Of a DNA stretch of 64,000 nt, positions 33,549-43,114 are shown one piece after another. The first letter of the stretch is position 1, and the number at the start of each line of letters is the position of its first letter. Below the pieces are notes generated by a model that saw only the letters and a program-made list of their open reading frames with translations, was not told the origin of the DNA and ran no database searches. The position numbers and the translations under genes are program-made. The stretch spans positions 40,769 to 104,768 of the forward strand of contig NZ_JAIQLH010000010.1 of NCBI RefSeq assembly GCF_020037025.1. The letters run 5' to 3'. This stretch comes from Streptomyces huiliensis. Lineage in GTDB: Bacteria > Actinomycetota > Actinomycetes > Streptomycetales > Streptomycetaceae.

Positions 33549-34319
33549 ATGACCACGCCGCTCACCGCACCGCAGCCGCACCCCTCGCACCTGCCGTTCC
33601 CCGCCTTCCCGCCCGCGCCGCCGCGCCGGCGCCGGCGCGGGCTGGTGGCCGGGGCCGTCGCGCTGGCCGTACTGGCCGGTGGCGGTACGGCCGGTGCCTG
33701 GTGGTTGATGTGGGGCGGCGGGGACGGGTCGCCGCTGGCCGGCCGGCCGCGGGTGGCGGACGGCGCGGCTGGGCTGAACTACGCCGTCCCCAAGGGCTGG
33801 GAGCAGGACAGGAAGCAGAAGCTCATCGACGCCTTCACCACGGCGATCGGCAGGAAGAAGCAGGACGACCGCCACATGGCCGTCGTCTTCACCGGCCGCT
33901 CCGGCGCGATCCCCGAGGACAGACTGCGAATGTGGGCCGAGCGGTCCGCCCGTTCGAACGCGGAGTTCTTCTACCCGGACCGGTCCGTCGCGCTGCTGGA
34001 GTCCCGCCCGACCTCGGTGGACGGCCACCCGGCCCACACCGTGGCCCTGCGGGTGGACGCCGAGAAGGACGGTCCCGCCCGGCTGCGGATGACGCTCCTG
34101 CAGGTGGACGACGCCCGGTCCGCCTTCCTCCTCGGCATCGACCAGCCGGCCGGCGGCCCGGTGCAGGAGGAGGTCGACCAGGTGCTGGAGAGCACCAAGG
34201 TGACGGCGGGACGGCCGGGCTCCGGCGCCCGGTCCGAGGCACTCCCGGGCCACGGGACGCACCGCTCCGAGGGCGCTCCCGCGGCGCGAGCGGCCGTCAC
34301 CGACCGCCGTCGCTTCTAG
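33549..34319 (+). CDS. Membrane-anchored hypothetical protein
   Basis: A 256-residue protein with a Pro-rich cytoplasmic N-terminus (about 1-27), an RRRRR stop-transfer cluster and one membrane segment (GLVAGAVALAVLAGGGTAGAWWLMW). An extracytoplasmic domain of about 170 residues starts with LNYAVPKGWEQDRKQKL. The C-terminal 40 residues are low complexity. The layout is that of the many Streptomyces proteins with a single anchor and a YAVP(K/E)GW-type sensor-like domain. The function is unknown. Confidence 0.78.
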   Translation: MTTPLTAPQPHPSHLPFPAFPPAPPRRRRRGLVAGAVALAVLAGGGTAGAWWLMWGGGDGSPLAGRPRVADGAAGLNYAVPKGWEQDRKQKLIDAFTTAIGRKKQDDRHMAVVFTGRSGAIPEDRLRMWAERSARSNAEFFYPDRSVALLESRPTSVDGHPAHTVALRVDAEKDGPARLRMTLLQVDDARSAFLLGIDQPAGGPVQEEVDQVLESTKVTAGRPGSGARSEALPGHGTHRSEGAPAARAAVTDRRRF

Positions 34320-34320
34320 C

Positions 34321-34408
34321 CCTCTCACTCCTCTCCAGCCCCCCTCACTCCTCTCCAGCCCCCTTGCTCCTCTCCAGTCACCTCACTCCTCTCTGGCCCC
34401 TCACTCCT
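34321..34408. repeat. 20-bp pyrimidine-rich tandem repeat
   Basis: About four and a half copies of a unit close to CTCACTCCTCTCCAGCCCCC, degenerating to the right; the last partial copy runs into the 3' end of the convergent small gene. It fills the gap between the two convergent genes. Confidence 0.8.
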
Positions 34409-34619
34409 CGAAGAACTCCCGCACCACCCGTTCGGCCGCCTCGTCCGCCGCCGCCGCGGGCGAGAGCTCGCTGAGGGTGTCCAGGTCGGTGTCCTCGGCG
34501 AGTTCGGCCTCCCACGCGGCGGCCAGCTGTTCCTGCCGCTCGGGCGCCTGGCTGCGGACCTTCTCCCGGCTCGCGGGGCTCAGGGCCGCCAGGAAGCGGG
34601 TCAGTTCGTCGGCGGGCAT
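34401..34619 (-). CDS. Small acidic hypothetical protein
   Basis: A 72-residue helical protein (MPADELTRFLAALSPASREKVR...), very acidic at the end ([12 protein letters not shown]). GAGAGG lies 5 bases before the ATG at 34619. No family is recognised. The tandem repeat region reaches into its last codons. Confidence 0.55.
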   Translation of the reverse strand: MPADELTRFLAALSPASREKVRSQAPERQEQLAAAWEAELAEDTDLDTLSELSPAAAADEAAERVVREFFEE

Positions 34620-34795
34620 ACGGACCTCTCTCGTCACGGTCGTTCCTCCCCCGCCGCATCCGAGGTGCGCGGGGTTCTTGATCAGGTGTTCCAGGTCCCG
34701 GTCCGGGTTCCCTGCCCCGAGCGGTCCACTCACCCGAACGGCCCCCGCGCCGCGCGTCCCCGGCCGGCGGTGAGGACGCGCCGTAGCCTGACGCC

Positions 34796-36160
34796 ATGTC
34801 CGTCGCCCTCGCCCTGTTCACCTCCGACCTGCGGCTCCACGACAACCCCGTGCTGCGGGCGGCCCTCCGCGCCGGCGACCGCGTCGTCCCGCTGTTCGTC
34901 GTCGACAGCGGCGTCGCCGCGGCCGGCTTCGCCGCGCCGAACCGGGCCGCGTTCCTCGCCGACTGCCTGGCCGACCTGGACCAGGGGCTGCGGGCGCGCG
35001 GCGGCCGGCTGGTCGTCCGCCGGGGCGACGTGGTCGAGGAGACGTGCCGGGTGGCCGCGGCGGCGGACGCGGCGGAGGTGCACGTCGCCGCCGGGGTGAG
35101 CGGCTACGCGCACCGCCGCGAGGAGCGGCTGCGCGCCGCGCTGGAGGCGGACGGGCGGCGGCTGCGCGTGCACGACGCGGTGGTGACGGTGGTGGCGCCA
35201 GGCGCGGTGGTACCCGCGGGGAAGGACCACTTCGCGGTGTTCACGCCGTTCTTCCGCCGCTGGTCGGCACAGGCGCCGCGGGCGGTCGCGGCCCCGCCCC
35301 GGCGCGTCGAGGTGCCGGACGTGGACGGGCTGCCGGTGCCGTCCGCCGCGGACCTCGGGGGCGGCGGCGCGGCGTCCGGCGTGCCGAAAGGCGGCGAGCG
35401 CGAGGGCCGGCGGCGGCTGACGGCCTGGCTGCGGAACGGCGTCGACCGCTACGCCGAGCTCCACGACGACCTGGCCGCCGACGCCACCTCCCGCCTCTCC
35501 CCTTACCTGCACTTCGGCTGCCTGTCCCCGCTGGAAGTGGTGACGCGGGCCCGCGGGGACTCACCCGGCGCCGAGGCGTTCGTCCGCCAGCTGGCCTGGC
35601 GCGACTTCCACCACCAGGTGCTCGCCGCCCGCCCGCGGGCCGCCGCCGGCGACTACCGGACGCGGCACGACCGCTGGCGGCGGGATCCGGGCGAGTTCGA
35701 CGCCTGGCGGACCGGGCACACCGGCTACCCGGTCGTCGACGCGGCGATGCGCCAGCTCGCGCACGAGGGCTGGGTGCACAACCGGGCCCGTATGATCACC
35801 GCCTCCTTCCTCGCCAAGTCGCTCCACCACGACTGGCGGGAGGGCGCCCGGCACTTCCTCCACCAGCTCGTCGACGGCGACCTGGCCAACAACCAGCTCA
35901 ACTGGCAGTGGATGGCCGGCACGGGCACCGACACCCGCCCCAACCGCGTCCTCAACCCCGTCGTCCAGGGCCGCCGCTTCGACCCCGCCGGCGCGTACGT
36001 CCGCCGCTGGGTCCCCGAGCTGGCCGGCGTCCCCGGGCCCGCCGCCCACGAGCCGTGGAAGCTCCCCGCCGCGGACCGCGCCCGGCTGCGCTACCCGGAA
36101 CCGCTCGTCGACCTCGCCGAGGCCCTGGCCCGCTTCCGGGCGGCACGCGGCCTGGACTGA
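34796..36160 (+). CDS. Deoxyribodipyrimidine photolyase / cryptochrome-family protein
   Basis: A 454-residue photolyase. The N-terminal antenna domain is SVALALFTSDLRLHDNPVL. The FAD-binding domain carries WRDFHHQVLAARPRA, TGYPVVDAAMRQLAHEGWVHNRARMITASFLAKSL and DGDLANNQLNWQWMAGTGTD, with the Trp and Asn residues of the class I CPD photolyases. It repairs UV-induced cyclobutane dimers with blue light. The ATG at 34796 fits the family start. Confidence 0.94.
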   Translation: MSVALALFTSDLRLHDNPVLRAALRAGDRVVPLFVVDSGVAAAGFAAPNRAAFLADCLADLDQGLRARGGRLVVRRGDVVEETCRVAAAADAAEVHVAAGVSGYAHRREERLRAALEADGRRLRVHDAVVTVVAPGAVVPAGKDHFAVFTPFFRRWSAQAPRAVAAPPRRVEVPDVDGLPVPSAADLGGGGAASGVPKGGEREGRRRLTAWLRNGVDRYAELHDDLAADATSRLSPYLHFGCLSPLEVVTRARGDSPGAEAFVRQLAWRDFHHQVLAARPRAAAGDYRTRHDRWRRDPGEFDAWRTGHTGYPVVDAAMRQLAHEGWVHNRARMITASFLAKSLHHDWREGARHFLHQLVDGDLANNQLNWQWMAGTGTDTRPNRVLNPVVQGRRFDPAGAYVRRWVPELAGVPGPAAHEPWKLPAADRARLRYPEPLVDLAEALARFRAARGLD

Positions 36161-36316
36161 GCTCCCCGCCTCCGCGGACTGGGTCCCCGTGCGCCGCCCG
36201 GATACACGAAGATGCGTGACCAGGTGTTCCGTGGGTGGATGGGGGCAGGGGCGCGGGAGACCGGTCGCGTCGCCGCGCCGGTCGCGTACGACTCGGCGGA
36301 ACGGAGGAGCGTTCTC

Positions 36317-38059
36317 ATGGCCAAGCAGACGGTGGCGGAGCAGTTCGTCGACATCCTGGCGCGGGCCGGGGTGCGGCGGCTCTACGGGGTCGTCGGCGAC
36401 AGCCTCAACCCGGTCGTGGACGCGGTGCGCCGCAACGCGGCCATCGACTGGGTGCACGTCCGCCACGAGGAGGCCGCCGCGTTCGCCGCGGGCGCGGAGG
36501 CGCAGCTGACCGGGAAGCTGGCGGCCTGCGCGGGCTCCTGCGGCCCCGGCAACCTGCACCTGATCAACGGCCTGTACGACGCGCACCGTTCGATGGCCCC
36601 GGTGCTCGCGCTGGCCTCGCACATCCCGAGCGCCGAGATCGGCACCGGCTTCTTCCAGGAGACCCACCCGGACCAGCTGTTCCGCGAGTGCAGCCACTAC
36701 TGCGAGCTGGTGTCCACCCCGCAGCAGATGCCGCGCGTGCTGCGGACCGGCATCCAGAACGCGATCGGGCGTGGCGGGGTCGGCGTCATCGTGCTGCCCG
36801 GGGACGTCGCCGGGGAGCCGGCCGCCGTGCCCACCGGGGACCACGCGCTGGTCACCGCCCGGCCGTCGGTGCGGCCGGGGGACGCGGAGATCGACGCGCT
36901 TGCGCGGATGGTCGACGAGGCCGGCAAGGTGACGCTGTTCTGCGGCGCCGGCACGGCGGGGGCGCACGACGAGGTGATGCGGTTCGCGGAGCGGGTGAAG
37001 GCGCCCGTCGGGCACGCGCTGCGCGGCAAGGAGTGGATCCAGTACGACAACCCGTACGACGTCGGCATGAGCGGGCTGCTGGGCTACGGCGCCGCCTACG
37101 ACGCCACGCACGAGTGCGACCTGCTGATCCTGCTGGGCACCGACTTCCCGTACAACGCGTTCCTGCCGGACGACGTGAAGATCGCCCAGGTGGACGTGCG
37201 GCCCGAGCACCTGGGCCGGCGGTCCGCGCTCGACCTCGCGGTGTGGGGCGACGTCCGCGAGACGCTCCGCTGCCTCACGCCGAAGGTGCGGGTGAAGAGC
37301 GGCCGGAAGTTCCTCGACAAGATGCTGAAGAAGCACGCGGACGCCCTGGAGGGGGTCGTCAAGGCGTACACGCGGAAGGTGGAGAAGCACACGCCGATCC
37401 ACCCGGAGTACGTGGCGTCGGTACTGGACGAGGAGGCGGCGGACGACGCGGTGTTCACCGTCGACACCGGGATGAACAACGTCTGGGCCGCCCGCTACCT
37501 CACTCCGAACGGCCGGCGGCGCGTCATCGGCTCGTTCACCCACGGCTCGATGGCCAACGCGCTGCCGCAGGCGATCGGGGCGCAGTTCCTCGACCCGGAC
37601 CGGCAGGTGGTGTCGATGTCCGGGGACGGCGGGTTCTCCATGCTGATGGGCGACTTCCTGACGCTGGTGCAGTACGGGCTGCCGGTGAAGGTGGTGCTGT
37701 TCAACAACTCGTCGCTGGGGATGGTGGAGCTGGAGATGATGGTGGGCGGCCTGCCGTCGTACGGCACGGCCAACCGCAATCCGGACTTCGCGGCCCTCGC
37801 GACGGCGGCCGGGGCGTACGGGGTGCGGGTGGAGAAGCCGAAGCAGGTGCGGGGCGCGCTGCGGGACGCGTTCCGGCACAAGGGGCCGGCGCTGGTGGAC
37901 ATCGTGACCGACCCCAACGCGCTCTCCATGCCGCCGAAGATCAGCGCGGACATGGTGAGCGGCTTCGCCCTCTCGGCCGGGAAGATGGTGCTGGACGGGG
38001 GTGTGGGCCGGATGGTGCAGATGGCGCGTTCGAACCTGCGGAACATCCCGCGGCCCTGA
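36317..38059 (+). CDS. poxB: Pyruvate dehydrogenase (quinone) / pyruvate oxidase
   Basis: A 580-residue TPP enzyme of the PoxB type, converting pyruvate to acetate and CO2 with transfer of electrons to quinone. The N-terminal PYR domain has GVVGDSLNPVVDAV and the catalytic Glu in RHEEAAAFAAGAEA; the PP domain has the TPP site MSGDGGFSMLMGDFLTLVQYGLPVKVVLFNN. The middle FAD domain is complete. The ATG at 36317 follows ACGGAGGAGCG. The stop codon lies at the junction of a 26-bp tandem duplication. With phosphoketolase nearby it offers two routes to C2 units. Confidence 0.9.
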   Translation: MAKQTVAEQFVDILARAGVRRLYGVVGDSLNPVVDAVRRNAAIDWVHVRHEEAAAFAAGAEAQLTGKLAACAGSCGPGNLHLINGLYDAHRSMAPVLALASHIPSAEIGTGFFQETHPDQLFRECSHYCELVSTPQQMPRVLRTGIQNAIGRGGVGVIVLPGDVAGEPAAVPTGDHALVTARPSVRPGDAEIDALARMVDEAGKVTLFCGAGTAGAHDEVMRFAERVKAPVGHALRGKEWIQYDNPYDVGMSGLLGYGAAYDATHECDLLILLGTDFPYNAFLPDDVKIAQVDVRPEHLGRRSALDLAVWGDVRETLRCLTPKVRVKSGRKFLDKMLKKHADALEGVVKAYTRKVEKHTPIHPEYVASVLDEEAADDAVFTVDTGMNNVWAARYLTPNGRRRVIGSFTHGSMANALPQAIGAQFLDPDRQVVSMSGDGGFSMLMGDFLTLVQYGLPVKVVLFNNSSLGMVELEMMVGGLPSYGTANRNPDFAALATAAGAYGVRVEKPKQVRGALRDAFRHKGPALVDIVTDPNALSMPPKISADMVSGFALSAGKMVLDGGVGRMVQMARSNLRNIPRP

Positions 38060-38083
38060 ACCTGCGGAACATCCTGCGGCCCC
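38032..38083. repeat. 26-bp tandem duplication across the poxB stop codon
   Basis: The last 26 bases of the poxB reading region (38032-38057, beginning GAACCTGCGGAACATC) are repeated at 38058-38083 with two mismatches. The TGA spans the junction. A looser GGGAACCCGTCC repeat follows (about 38115-38150). It is a recent duplication at the 3' end. Confidence 0.85.
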
Positions 38084-38188
38084 GAGCCCGCGCGGACGCC
38101 ACCGCGCCCCCGTCGGGGAACCCAGCGGGGAACCCGTCCGGGAACCCGTCCGGCGGCCCTTGCGCATCCGCCGGACGGGTCCCGTCCG

Positions 38189-38413
38189 CTACCGCCGGGC
38201 CAGCCGGGGCCCGCCGGACGCGTCCTCCACCCGGTAGCGGGCGGCCAGTTCCGCGAGGGGTTTGCCGACGCACTCGTCCGGCACCGCGAACTCCGCCACC
38301 TTGCGGTCCTCGCCGGGCACCGGGCGGACCCCGACGCGGTCGTCGCCCTCCTCCACGATCTCCGCCAGGGCGATGATGTCCCCGTTCTCGTCGAATGACG
38401 CGTGTACGCGCAT
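38189..38413 (-). CDS. Small hypothetical protein
   Basis: A 74-residue protein starting MRVHASFDENGDIIALAEIVEEGDD, probably a small beta-rich fold. There is no signal peptide or membrane segment, and no family is recognised. It lies on the minus strand downstream of the unknown 92-residue protein gene (gap 69 bases) and converges on poxB. Confidence 0.55.
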   Translation of the reverse strand: MRVHASFDENGDIIALAEIVEEGDDRVGVRPVPGEDRKVAEFAVPDECVGKPLAELAARYRVEDASGGPRLARR

Positions 38414-38482
38414 GATGGGACCGTCCGTTCCGTCGCGGATGTCTACTGCTGATGTCTACGGAGTACGGAGACTGAGGGGTGA

Positions 38483-38761
38483 CTACGGGGTCACAAGGAC
38501 GAGGGTGAAGATGAACTCGGAGTTCCCGGTCGCCCGGAGCGTCAGCCCCCAGAACGGCGGAATCGGGTCGTCGAACTCCCAGAACGAGAACTCGGACACG
38601 TACTCCAGCTGGGCGACCCGGTCGCTGAACGACGTGTGGTTCACACAGGGCCGGATCCAGGAACTGCCGGACGGGACTTTGCGGAAGTCGAAGGCGAAAT
38701 TGCTCTGCTGACCGTTGCCGAGGAACAGCAGGCCGGTGCTCTTCACTTCGAGACCGGGCAT
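38483..38761 (-). CDS. Small hypothetical protein, beta-rich
   Basis: A 92-residue protein beginning MPGLEVKSTGLLFLGNGQQSNFAF and ending in alternating hydrophobic strands (EFIFTLVLVTP). It contains several Trp/Phe-rich segments (SFWEFDDPIPPFWGL), suggesting a small beta-sandwich. GAAAGGCGGTGG precedes the ATG at 38761. No family is recognised. It is divergent from the devR-like gene. Confidence 0.6.
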   Translation of the reverse strand: MPGLEVKSTGLLFLGNGQQSNFAFDFRKVPSGSSWIRPCVNHTSFSDRVAQLEYVSEFSFWEFDDPIPPFWGLTLRATGNSEFIFTLVLVTP

Positions 38762-38949
38762 GTTCCACCGCCTTTCCGGAATCGCCGGGCGCGAAAGTGC
38801 GTCCGGTGCGCACAGCGTGCGCCCGGGCGCCGGGCACCGTGAACGGCCGTGACGCGAACACCACCCGTTCGGCCTCGCGGGACGGGACGGCGGTGGCCCC
38901 TGCGCCGTGCGGGCCGCCGGGGCCGGGGGCTCCGGGCGCTTCGGGAGGT

Positions 38950-38964
38950 GGGGCCGTTCGGCCC
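38950..38964. promoter_or_regulatory. DevR/OsdR-type palindrome upstream of the devR-like gene
   Basis: GGGGCC-GTTC-GGCCC, identical to the palindrome at 62799-62813 and near-identical to that at 61957-61972. It lies 81 bases before the GTG of the DevR-like gene in a 284-bp intergenic region that otherwise shows nothing clear. A binding site for the encoded response regulator is likely, by analogy with DosR-type boxes that are GC-rich palindromes. Confidence 0.55.
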
Positions 38965-39045
38965 ATGGCACCGCCCCGTACGATCGACCAGGATCGACAC
39001 GAAGCGTGACCGGTGCGACCGGCGCGGACGGTGACAGGAGGGGCA

Positions 39046-39726
39046 GTGGAACAGGCAAGGGTCTTCTCTCCGGAGAAGCCGATCCGGGTGTTCCTCCTGG
39101 ACGACCACGAGGTCGTCCGGCGGGGCATCCAGGACCTGCTGGACGCCGAGGACGACATCACGGTGGCCGGCGAGGCCGGCACGATCGACCAGGCCCTCGC
39201 CCGGGGGCCCGCGCTGCGCCCGGACGTCGCCGTGCTGGACGTCCGGCTGCCCGACGGCGACGGCATCTCGGTCTGCCGCGAGCTGCGGTCGCGGATGCCG
39301 GGCCTGGCCTGTCTGATGCTCACGTCGTTCGACGACGACGACGCCCTGCTCGACGCCATCATGGCGGGCGCCGCGGGCTACGTGCTCAAGCAGATCAAGG
39401 GCTCCGACCTGGTGGCGGCGATCCGCACGGTCGCCTCCGGGCAGTCCATGCTCGACCCGGCCACCACCGCCCGGCTGATGAGCAGCCTGCGCGGCGACGA
39501 GGGCGCCCACCCGGAGGACGACCGGCTGGCGGGCCTGTCGCCGCGCGAGCGCGACATCCTGGCGCTCATCGGCGAGGGCATGACGAACCGGCAGATCGGC
39601 CGGCAGCTCTTCCTCTCCGAGAAGACCGTGAAGAACCACATCTCGCGGCTGCTCGCCAAGCTGGGCGTGGAGCGCCGCATCCAGGCCGCGGTGATCGCCT
39701 CGGAGGCGGCCCGGGCGGGCGGCTGA
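39046..39726 (+). CDS. DevR/DosR-like LuxR-family response regulator
   Basis: A 226-residue response regulator. The receiver domain (about 10-125) has the acidic pair in FLLDDHE, the phospho-acceptor Asp in [12 protein letters not shown] and Lys in GYVLKQIKG. The C-terminal NarL/LuxR HTH is [40 protein letters not shown]. The overall type is the DevR/DosR/OsdR branch. The GTG at 39046 follows ACAGGAGGGG and is preferred over the earlier in-frame codon. A cognate GAF histidine kinase lies at 60117-61880. It would control hypoxia, dormancy or redox genes. Confidence 0.9.
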   Translation: MEQARVFSPEKPIRVFLLDDHEVVRRGIQDLLDAEDDITVAGEAGTIDQALARGPALRPDVAVLDVRLPDGDGISVCRELRSRMPGLACLMLTSFDDDDALLDAIMAGAAGYVLKQIKGSDLVAAIRTVASGQSMLDPATTARLMSSLRGDEGAHPEDDRLAGLSPRERDILALIGEGMTNRQIGRQLFLSEKTVKNHISRLLAKLGVERRIQAAVIASEAARAGG

Positions 39727-39728
39727 GC

Positions 39729-39820
39729 CGCCGGGGGCTCCCCCGCCGGGGCCTCGCCCACCGGGGCTCACCCATCGGAGGCTCACCCATCAGAGGCTCA
39801 GCCGCCGGGGCTCACCCGTC
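39729..39820. repeat. 15-bp tandem repeat between convergent genes
   Basis: About six degenerate copies of a unit close to CCGGGGCTCACCCAT (clearest at 39761-39820). The rightmost copy forms the last codons and stop of the phosphoketolase gene. It may vary between strains. Confidence 0.65.
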
Positions 39821-42190
39821 CCAGCTCCACTCCGCGACCTCCGGCAGGTCCGTGCCGTGCTCGCGGATCCACGCGTGGTGGCGCGTCCGCACGTCGGCCA
39901 TCGCCTGCCGCACGGCGGCGGCCCGGACGCCGAGGCCGGGCACGCGGTCGATGACGTCCATCACCAGCCGGTAACGGTCGAGGTCGTTGCTGACGACCAT
40001 GTCGAACGGCGTGGTCGTCGTGCCGGATTCCTTGTAGCCGCGCACATGCAGGTTGGCGTGGCCGGCCCGCCGGTAGGCGAGGCGGTGGATGAGCCACGGA
40101 TAGCCGTGGTACGCGAAGACGACGGGCCGGTCGGTGGTGAAGAGGGCGTCGAACTCGTGGTCCGGCATGCCGTGCGGGTGCTCGCCGTGCGGCATCAGCC
40201 GGGCGATGTCGACGACGTTGACGACGCGTACGGCGAGGTTGGGCAGGTGCCGCCGGAGCAGCGAGGCGGCGGCCAGGGTCTCCTGTGTCGGCACGTCCCC
40301 GGCACAGCCGAGGACGACGTCGGGCTCCCGCCGCCCGTCCTCCGTACCGGCCCACTCCCAGACACCCGCGCCGCGGGCGCAGTGGGCGCGGGCCTGGTCG
40401 AGGGTGAGCCAGTCGAAGCAGGGCTGCTTGCCGGCGACGATGACGTTGACGTAGTCGCGGCTGCGCAGGGCGTGGTCGGCGACGGAGAGCAGGGTGTTGG
40501 CGTCAGGCGGCAGATACACCCGCACGACTTCCGGACTCTTGTTGAGGACGTGATCGACGAAGCCGGGATCCTGATGCGAGAACCCGTTGTGATCCTGCCG
40601 CCAGACGTGCGAGGTGAGCAGGTAGTTGAGGGAGGCGACGGGCCGCCGCCAGGGCAGCCGCCGGGAGACCCGCAGCCACTTGATGTGCTGGTTGACCATC
40701 GAGTCGACGATGTGCACGAACGCCTCGTAACAAGAGAACAGCCCGTGCCGTCCGGTGAGGAGGTACCCCTCCAGCCACCCCTGGCAGGTGTGCTCGGACA
40801 GGATCTCCATGACGCGCCCGTGCCGGTCGAGGTGCTCGTCGGTCGGAACGGTCTCGGCCTGCCACGCCTTGCCGGTGGCGTCGTAGACCGCCTGCAGCCG
40901 GTTGGAAGCGGTCTCGTCGGGCCCCACGAGACGGAAGTCGCGGCGCTCGGCAGTGGCCTCCATGACCTCGGCGAGCAGCCCGCCGAGGACGGCGGTCGGC
41001 TCGCTCCGCCCGGCCCCCGGCCGGTCCACGGCGACCGCGTGCCGCTCCAGCGGCGGGACGGGCAGGTCGCGGAGGAGCAGCCCGCCGTTGGCGTACGGGG
41101 TGGCGCCGAGCCGCCGCGCCCCCTCGGGCACGCACTCCAGCACGTCCGGACGCGGGCGCCCACGCTCGTCGAACAGTTCCTCCGGCCGGTACGACCGCAG
41201 CCACGCCTCCAGCTGCCGCAGGTGCTCGGGGTTGTCCCGGACCCCGGACAGCGGCACCTGATGGGACCGCCAGGTGCCCTCGACGGGCAGCCCGTCGACC
41301 TCACGGGGCCCGCTCCACCCCTTGGGCGTGCGCAGCACGATGACGGGCCAGGAGGGCCGGTCCGTGATGCCCTCCTCGCGGGCGGTACGCCGGATGGCGT
41401 CGATGTGATCGAGCGCGGTGTCCATGGCGACGGCCATGGCGCGGTGCACGGCGGCGGGATCGTCCCCGGTCACGTGCAGAACATGATGACCGTACCCGTG
41501 CAACAGCCGGTCGAGCTCGTGCTCGGGCAGCCGGGCGAGAACCGTAGGGTTGGCGATCTTGTACCCGTTGAGATGCAGAATCGGCAGGACAGCACCATCC
41601 CGAACGGGATCGAGGAACTTGTTGGAATGCCATGAGGCGGCCAACGGACCGGTCTCGGCCTCCCCGTCCCCGATGACGCAGGCGACGAGCAGGTCAGGCC
41701 GGTCGAACGCGGCCCCGTAGGCGTGCGAGAGCGAATACCCCAGCTCCCCACCCTCATGAATCGACCCGGGCGTCTCGGGCGCCACATGACTCGGCACCCC
41801 ACCGGGAAACGAGAACTGCCGGAACAGTCGCTCCATCCCATCCGCGTCCCGTGTGACGTCGGGATACGTCTCGCTGTAACTCCCCTCCAGCCACGAGTTC
41901 CCCACCACAGCCGGCCCGCCATGCCCGGGCCCCCACACACAGAGCGCCTCGATCCCCCGCTGCTTGATCACCCGGTTGAGGTGGGTGTACACGAGGTTCA
42001 GCCCGGGCGAGGTCCCCCAGTGCCCGAGCAGCCGCGGCTTGATGTGCTGTGGCCGCAACGGCTCCGCCAGCAGCGGGTTCCCCATCAGATAGATCTGCCC
42101 GGCCGCCAGATAATTGGCGGCCCGCCAGTGCGCATCCAGCACGGCGATCTCGGCGTCGGCGGCATGTCCCTCATCGTTGGGCTCCGGCAT
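39812..42190 (-). CDS. Phosphoketolase (xylulose-5-P / fructose-6-P)
   Basis: A 792-residue TPP enzyme of the Xfp family, cleaving xylulose-5-phosphate or fructose-6-phosphate with phosphate to acetyl-phosphate. Family motifs are present: [40 protein letters not shown], the TPP/Mg site [12 protein letters not shown] and [16 protein letters not shown]. The length is that of the full enzyme. The ATG at 42190 is followed by [13 protein letters not shown]. Nearby poxB and the DevR-like gene fit overflow or redox-balancing metabolism. In the window no separate acetate kinase gene is present. Confidence 0.93.
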   Translation of the reverse strand: MPEPNDEGHAADAEIAVLDAHWRAANYLAAGQIYLMGNPLLAEPLRPQHIKPRLLGHWGTSPGLNLVYTHLNRVIKQRGIEALCVWGPGHGGPAVVGNSWLEGSYSETYPDVTRDADGMERLFRQFSFPGGVPSHVAPETPGSIHEGGELGYSLSHAYGAAFDRPDLLVACVIGDGEAETGPLAASWHSNKFLDPVRDGAVLPILHLNGYKIANPTVLARLPEHELDRLLHGYGHHVLHVTGDDPAAVHRAMAVAMDTALDHIDAIRRTAREEGITDRPSWPVIVLRTPKGWSGPREVDGLPVEGTWRSHQVPLSGVRDNPEHLRQLEAWLRSYRPEELFDERGRPRPDVLECVPEGARRLGATPYANGGLLLRDLPVPPLERHAVAVDRPGAGRSEPTAVLGGLLAEVMEATAERRDFRLVGPDETASNRLQAVYDATGKAWQAETVPTDEHLDRHGRVMEILSEHTCQGWLEGYLLTGRHGLFSCYEAFVHIVDSMVNQHIKWLRVSRRLPWRRPVASLNYLLTSHVWRQDHNGFSHQDPGFVDHVLNKSPEVVRVYLPPDANTLLSVADHALRSRDYVNVIVAGKQPCFDWLTLDQARAHCARGAGVWEWAGTEDGRREPDVVLGCAGDVPTQETLAAASLLRRHLPNLAVRVVNVVDIARLMPHGEHPHGMPDHEFDALFTTDRPVVFAYHGYPWLIHRLAYRRAGHANLHVRGYKESGTTTTPFDMVVSNDLDRYRLVMDVIDRVPGLGVRAAAVRQAMADVRTRHHAWIREHGTDLPEVAEWSWDG

Positions 42191-42366
42191 GCCCCCACGA
42201 TTTCACCTCGCTGGGCCGAGCGCCATGGGATGAATGCAGACGGGCCACACGGGCCTAGAGCACTAACGCTGCCGCCGACTGTCTGAAATCAGGAGGTTGG
42301 AGGGCGCTCGCCGGAGGGGAAATCACCTACCTACAATCACATCGACCTGACCGGCCGGAGTTCATT

Positions 42367-43041
42367 TCAGTAGGAAACCCGAGAAAACCGGACCCCAGAT
42401 CGCCAGGACGAATCCCCCGACAAGAACCTCTGGAATACATCAATAACTTGCGGGAGTTCATTCAGAACGAACCGGAAGTGCTTATCCTCAGCCCCTTCCT
42501 TAACTTCCACAGCATAAGAACCTGCGGGCACCCCCACAGCAGCACCAAACCCTACTTGCATAAACCAACCAGGACTGGTTTCGAGGATGACGTACCAGTC
42601 TTCCGGAGAAAGACCACGCAGCGCCTGAGAAACGTCGCCCCAATCAGGCCCCTCCACAACCAATCCATTGGAAAGTTCCAACGTCACCGAGGTTCCGCCT
42701 TGCGGGAAGTACACCTTCCCGAACTGTGGGTCGTAGCATGTAATCCCACAATCAGCGGCGATCCCCAGCAAGGTTTCAAAAATTTCCGACTGCCGCGGGC
42801 GGGAAATGGAAGCGATCACGCATTCCCTGGTCCGATACAAGGGAGACGACCACGGCGAGTCTTCGAAGTTGTCCTCCGTAAGATCAGGAAAACGACTCGT
42901 CAGTTGCGCGTAGAACGTCCCCAACATACCGTGTTCGCCTGCGATACCCATACCCCCCTCCGCCATGGCTCCGTACTTGCGAGCTGCTTCGGCAGGGGAA
43001 ATCGGCTGCCTCTCCCACCAAAAGCCCAGATCAAAGCTCAT
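42367..43041 (-). CDS. Putative immunity protein for the RHS toxin
   Basis: A 224-residue cytoplasmic protein starting MSFDLGFWWERQPISPAEAARKYGAMAEG, acidic, without signal peptide. It lies 73 bases downstream of the polymorphic RHS toxin on the same strand, the usual place of an immunity gene. Its DNA is clearly AT-richer than flanking genes, a mark of horizontally exchanged toxin-immunity cassettes. The opening resembles proteins seen beside other streptomycete polymorphic toxins, but I cannot name the Imm family. Function is inferred from position. Confidence 0.7.
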   Translation of the reverse strand: MSFDLGFWWERQPISPAEAARKYGAMAEGGMGIAGEHGMLGTFYAQLTSRFPDLTEDNFEDSPWSSPLYRTRECVIASISRPRQSEIFETLLGIAADCGITCYDPQFGKVYFPQGGTSVTLELSNGLVVEGPDWGDVSQALRGLSPEDWYVILETSPGWFMQVGFGAAVGVPAGSYAVEVKEGAEDKHFRFVLNELPQVIDVFQRFLSGDSSWRSGVRFSRVSY

Positions 43042-43114
43042 GGAACCACTCCTGCTAGAGTCACTCTCGGGCACCGTTGAGGGCAGCCTACAGATATAGG
43101 CTGCCCCCAGCCAA

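Noticed and set aside
42191..42366. Possible mobile-element boundary at the AT-rich shift near the immunity gene
   Set aside because: No transposase, inverted termini, tRNA or att-like repeat is seen; the shift is better explained by toxin-immunity exchange.
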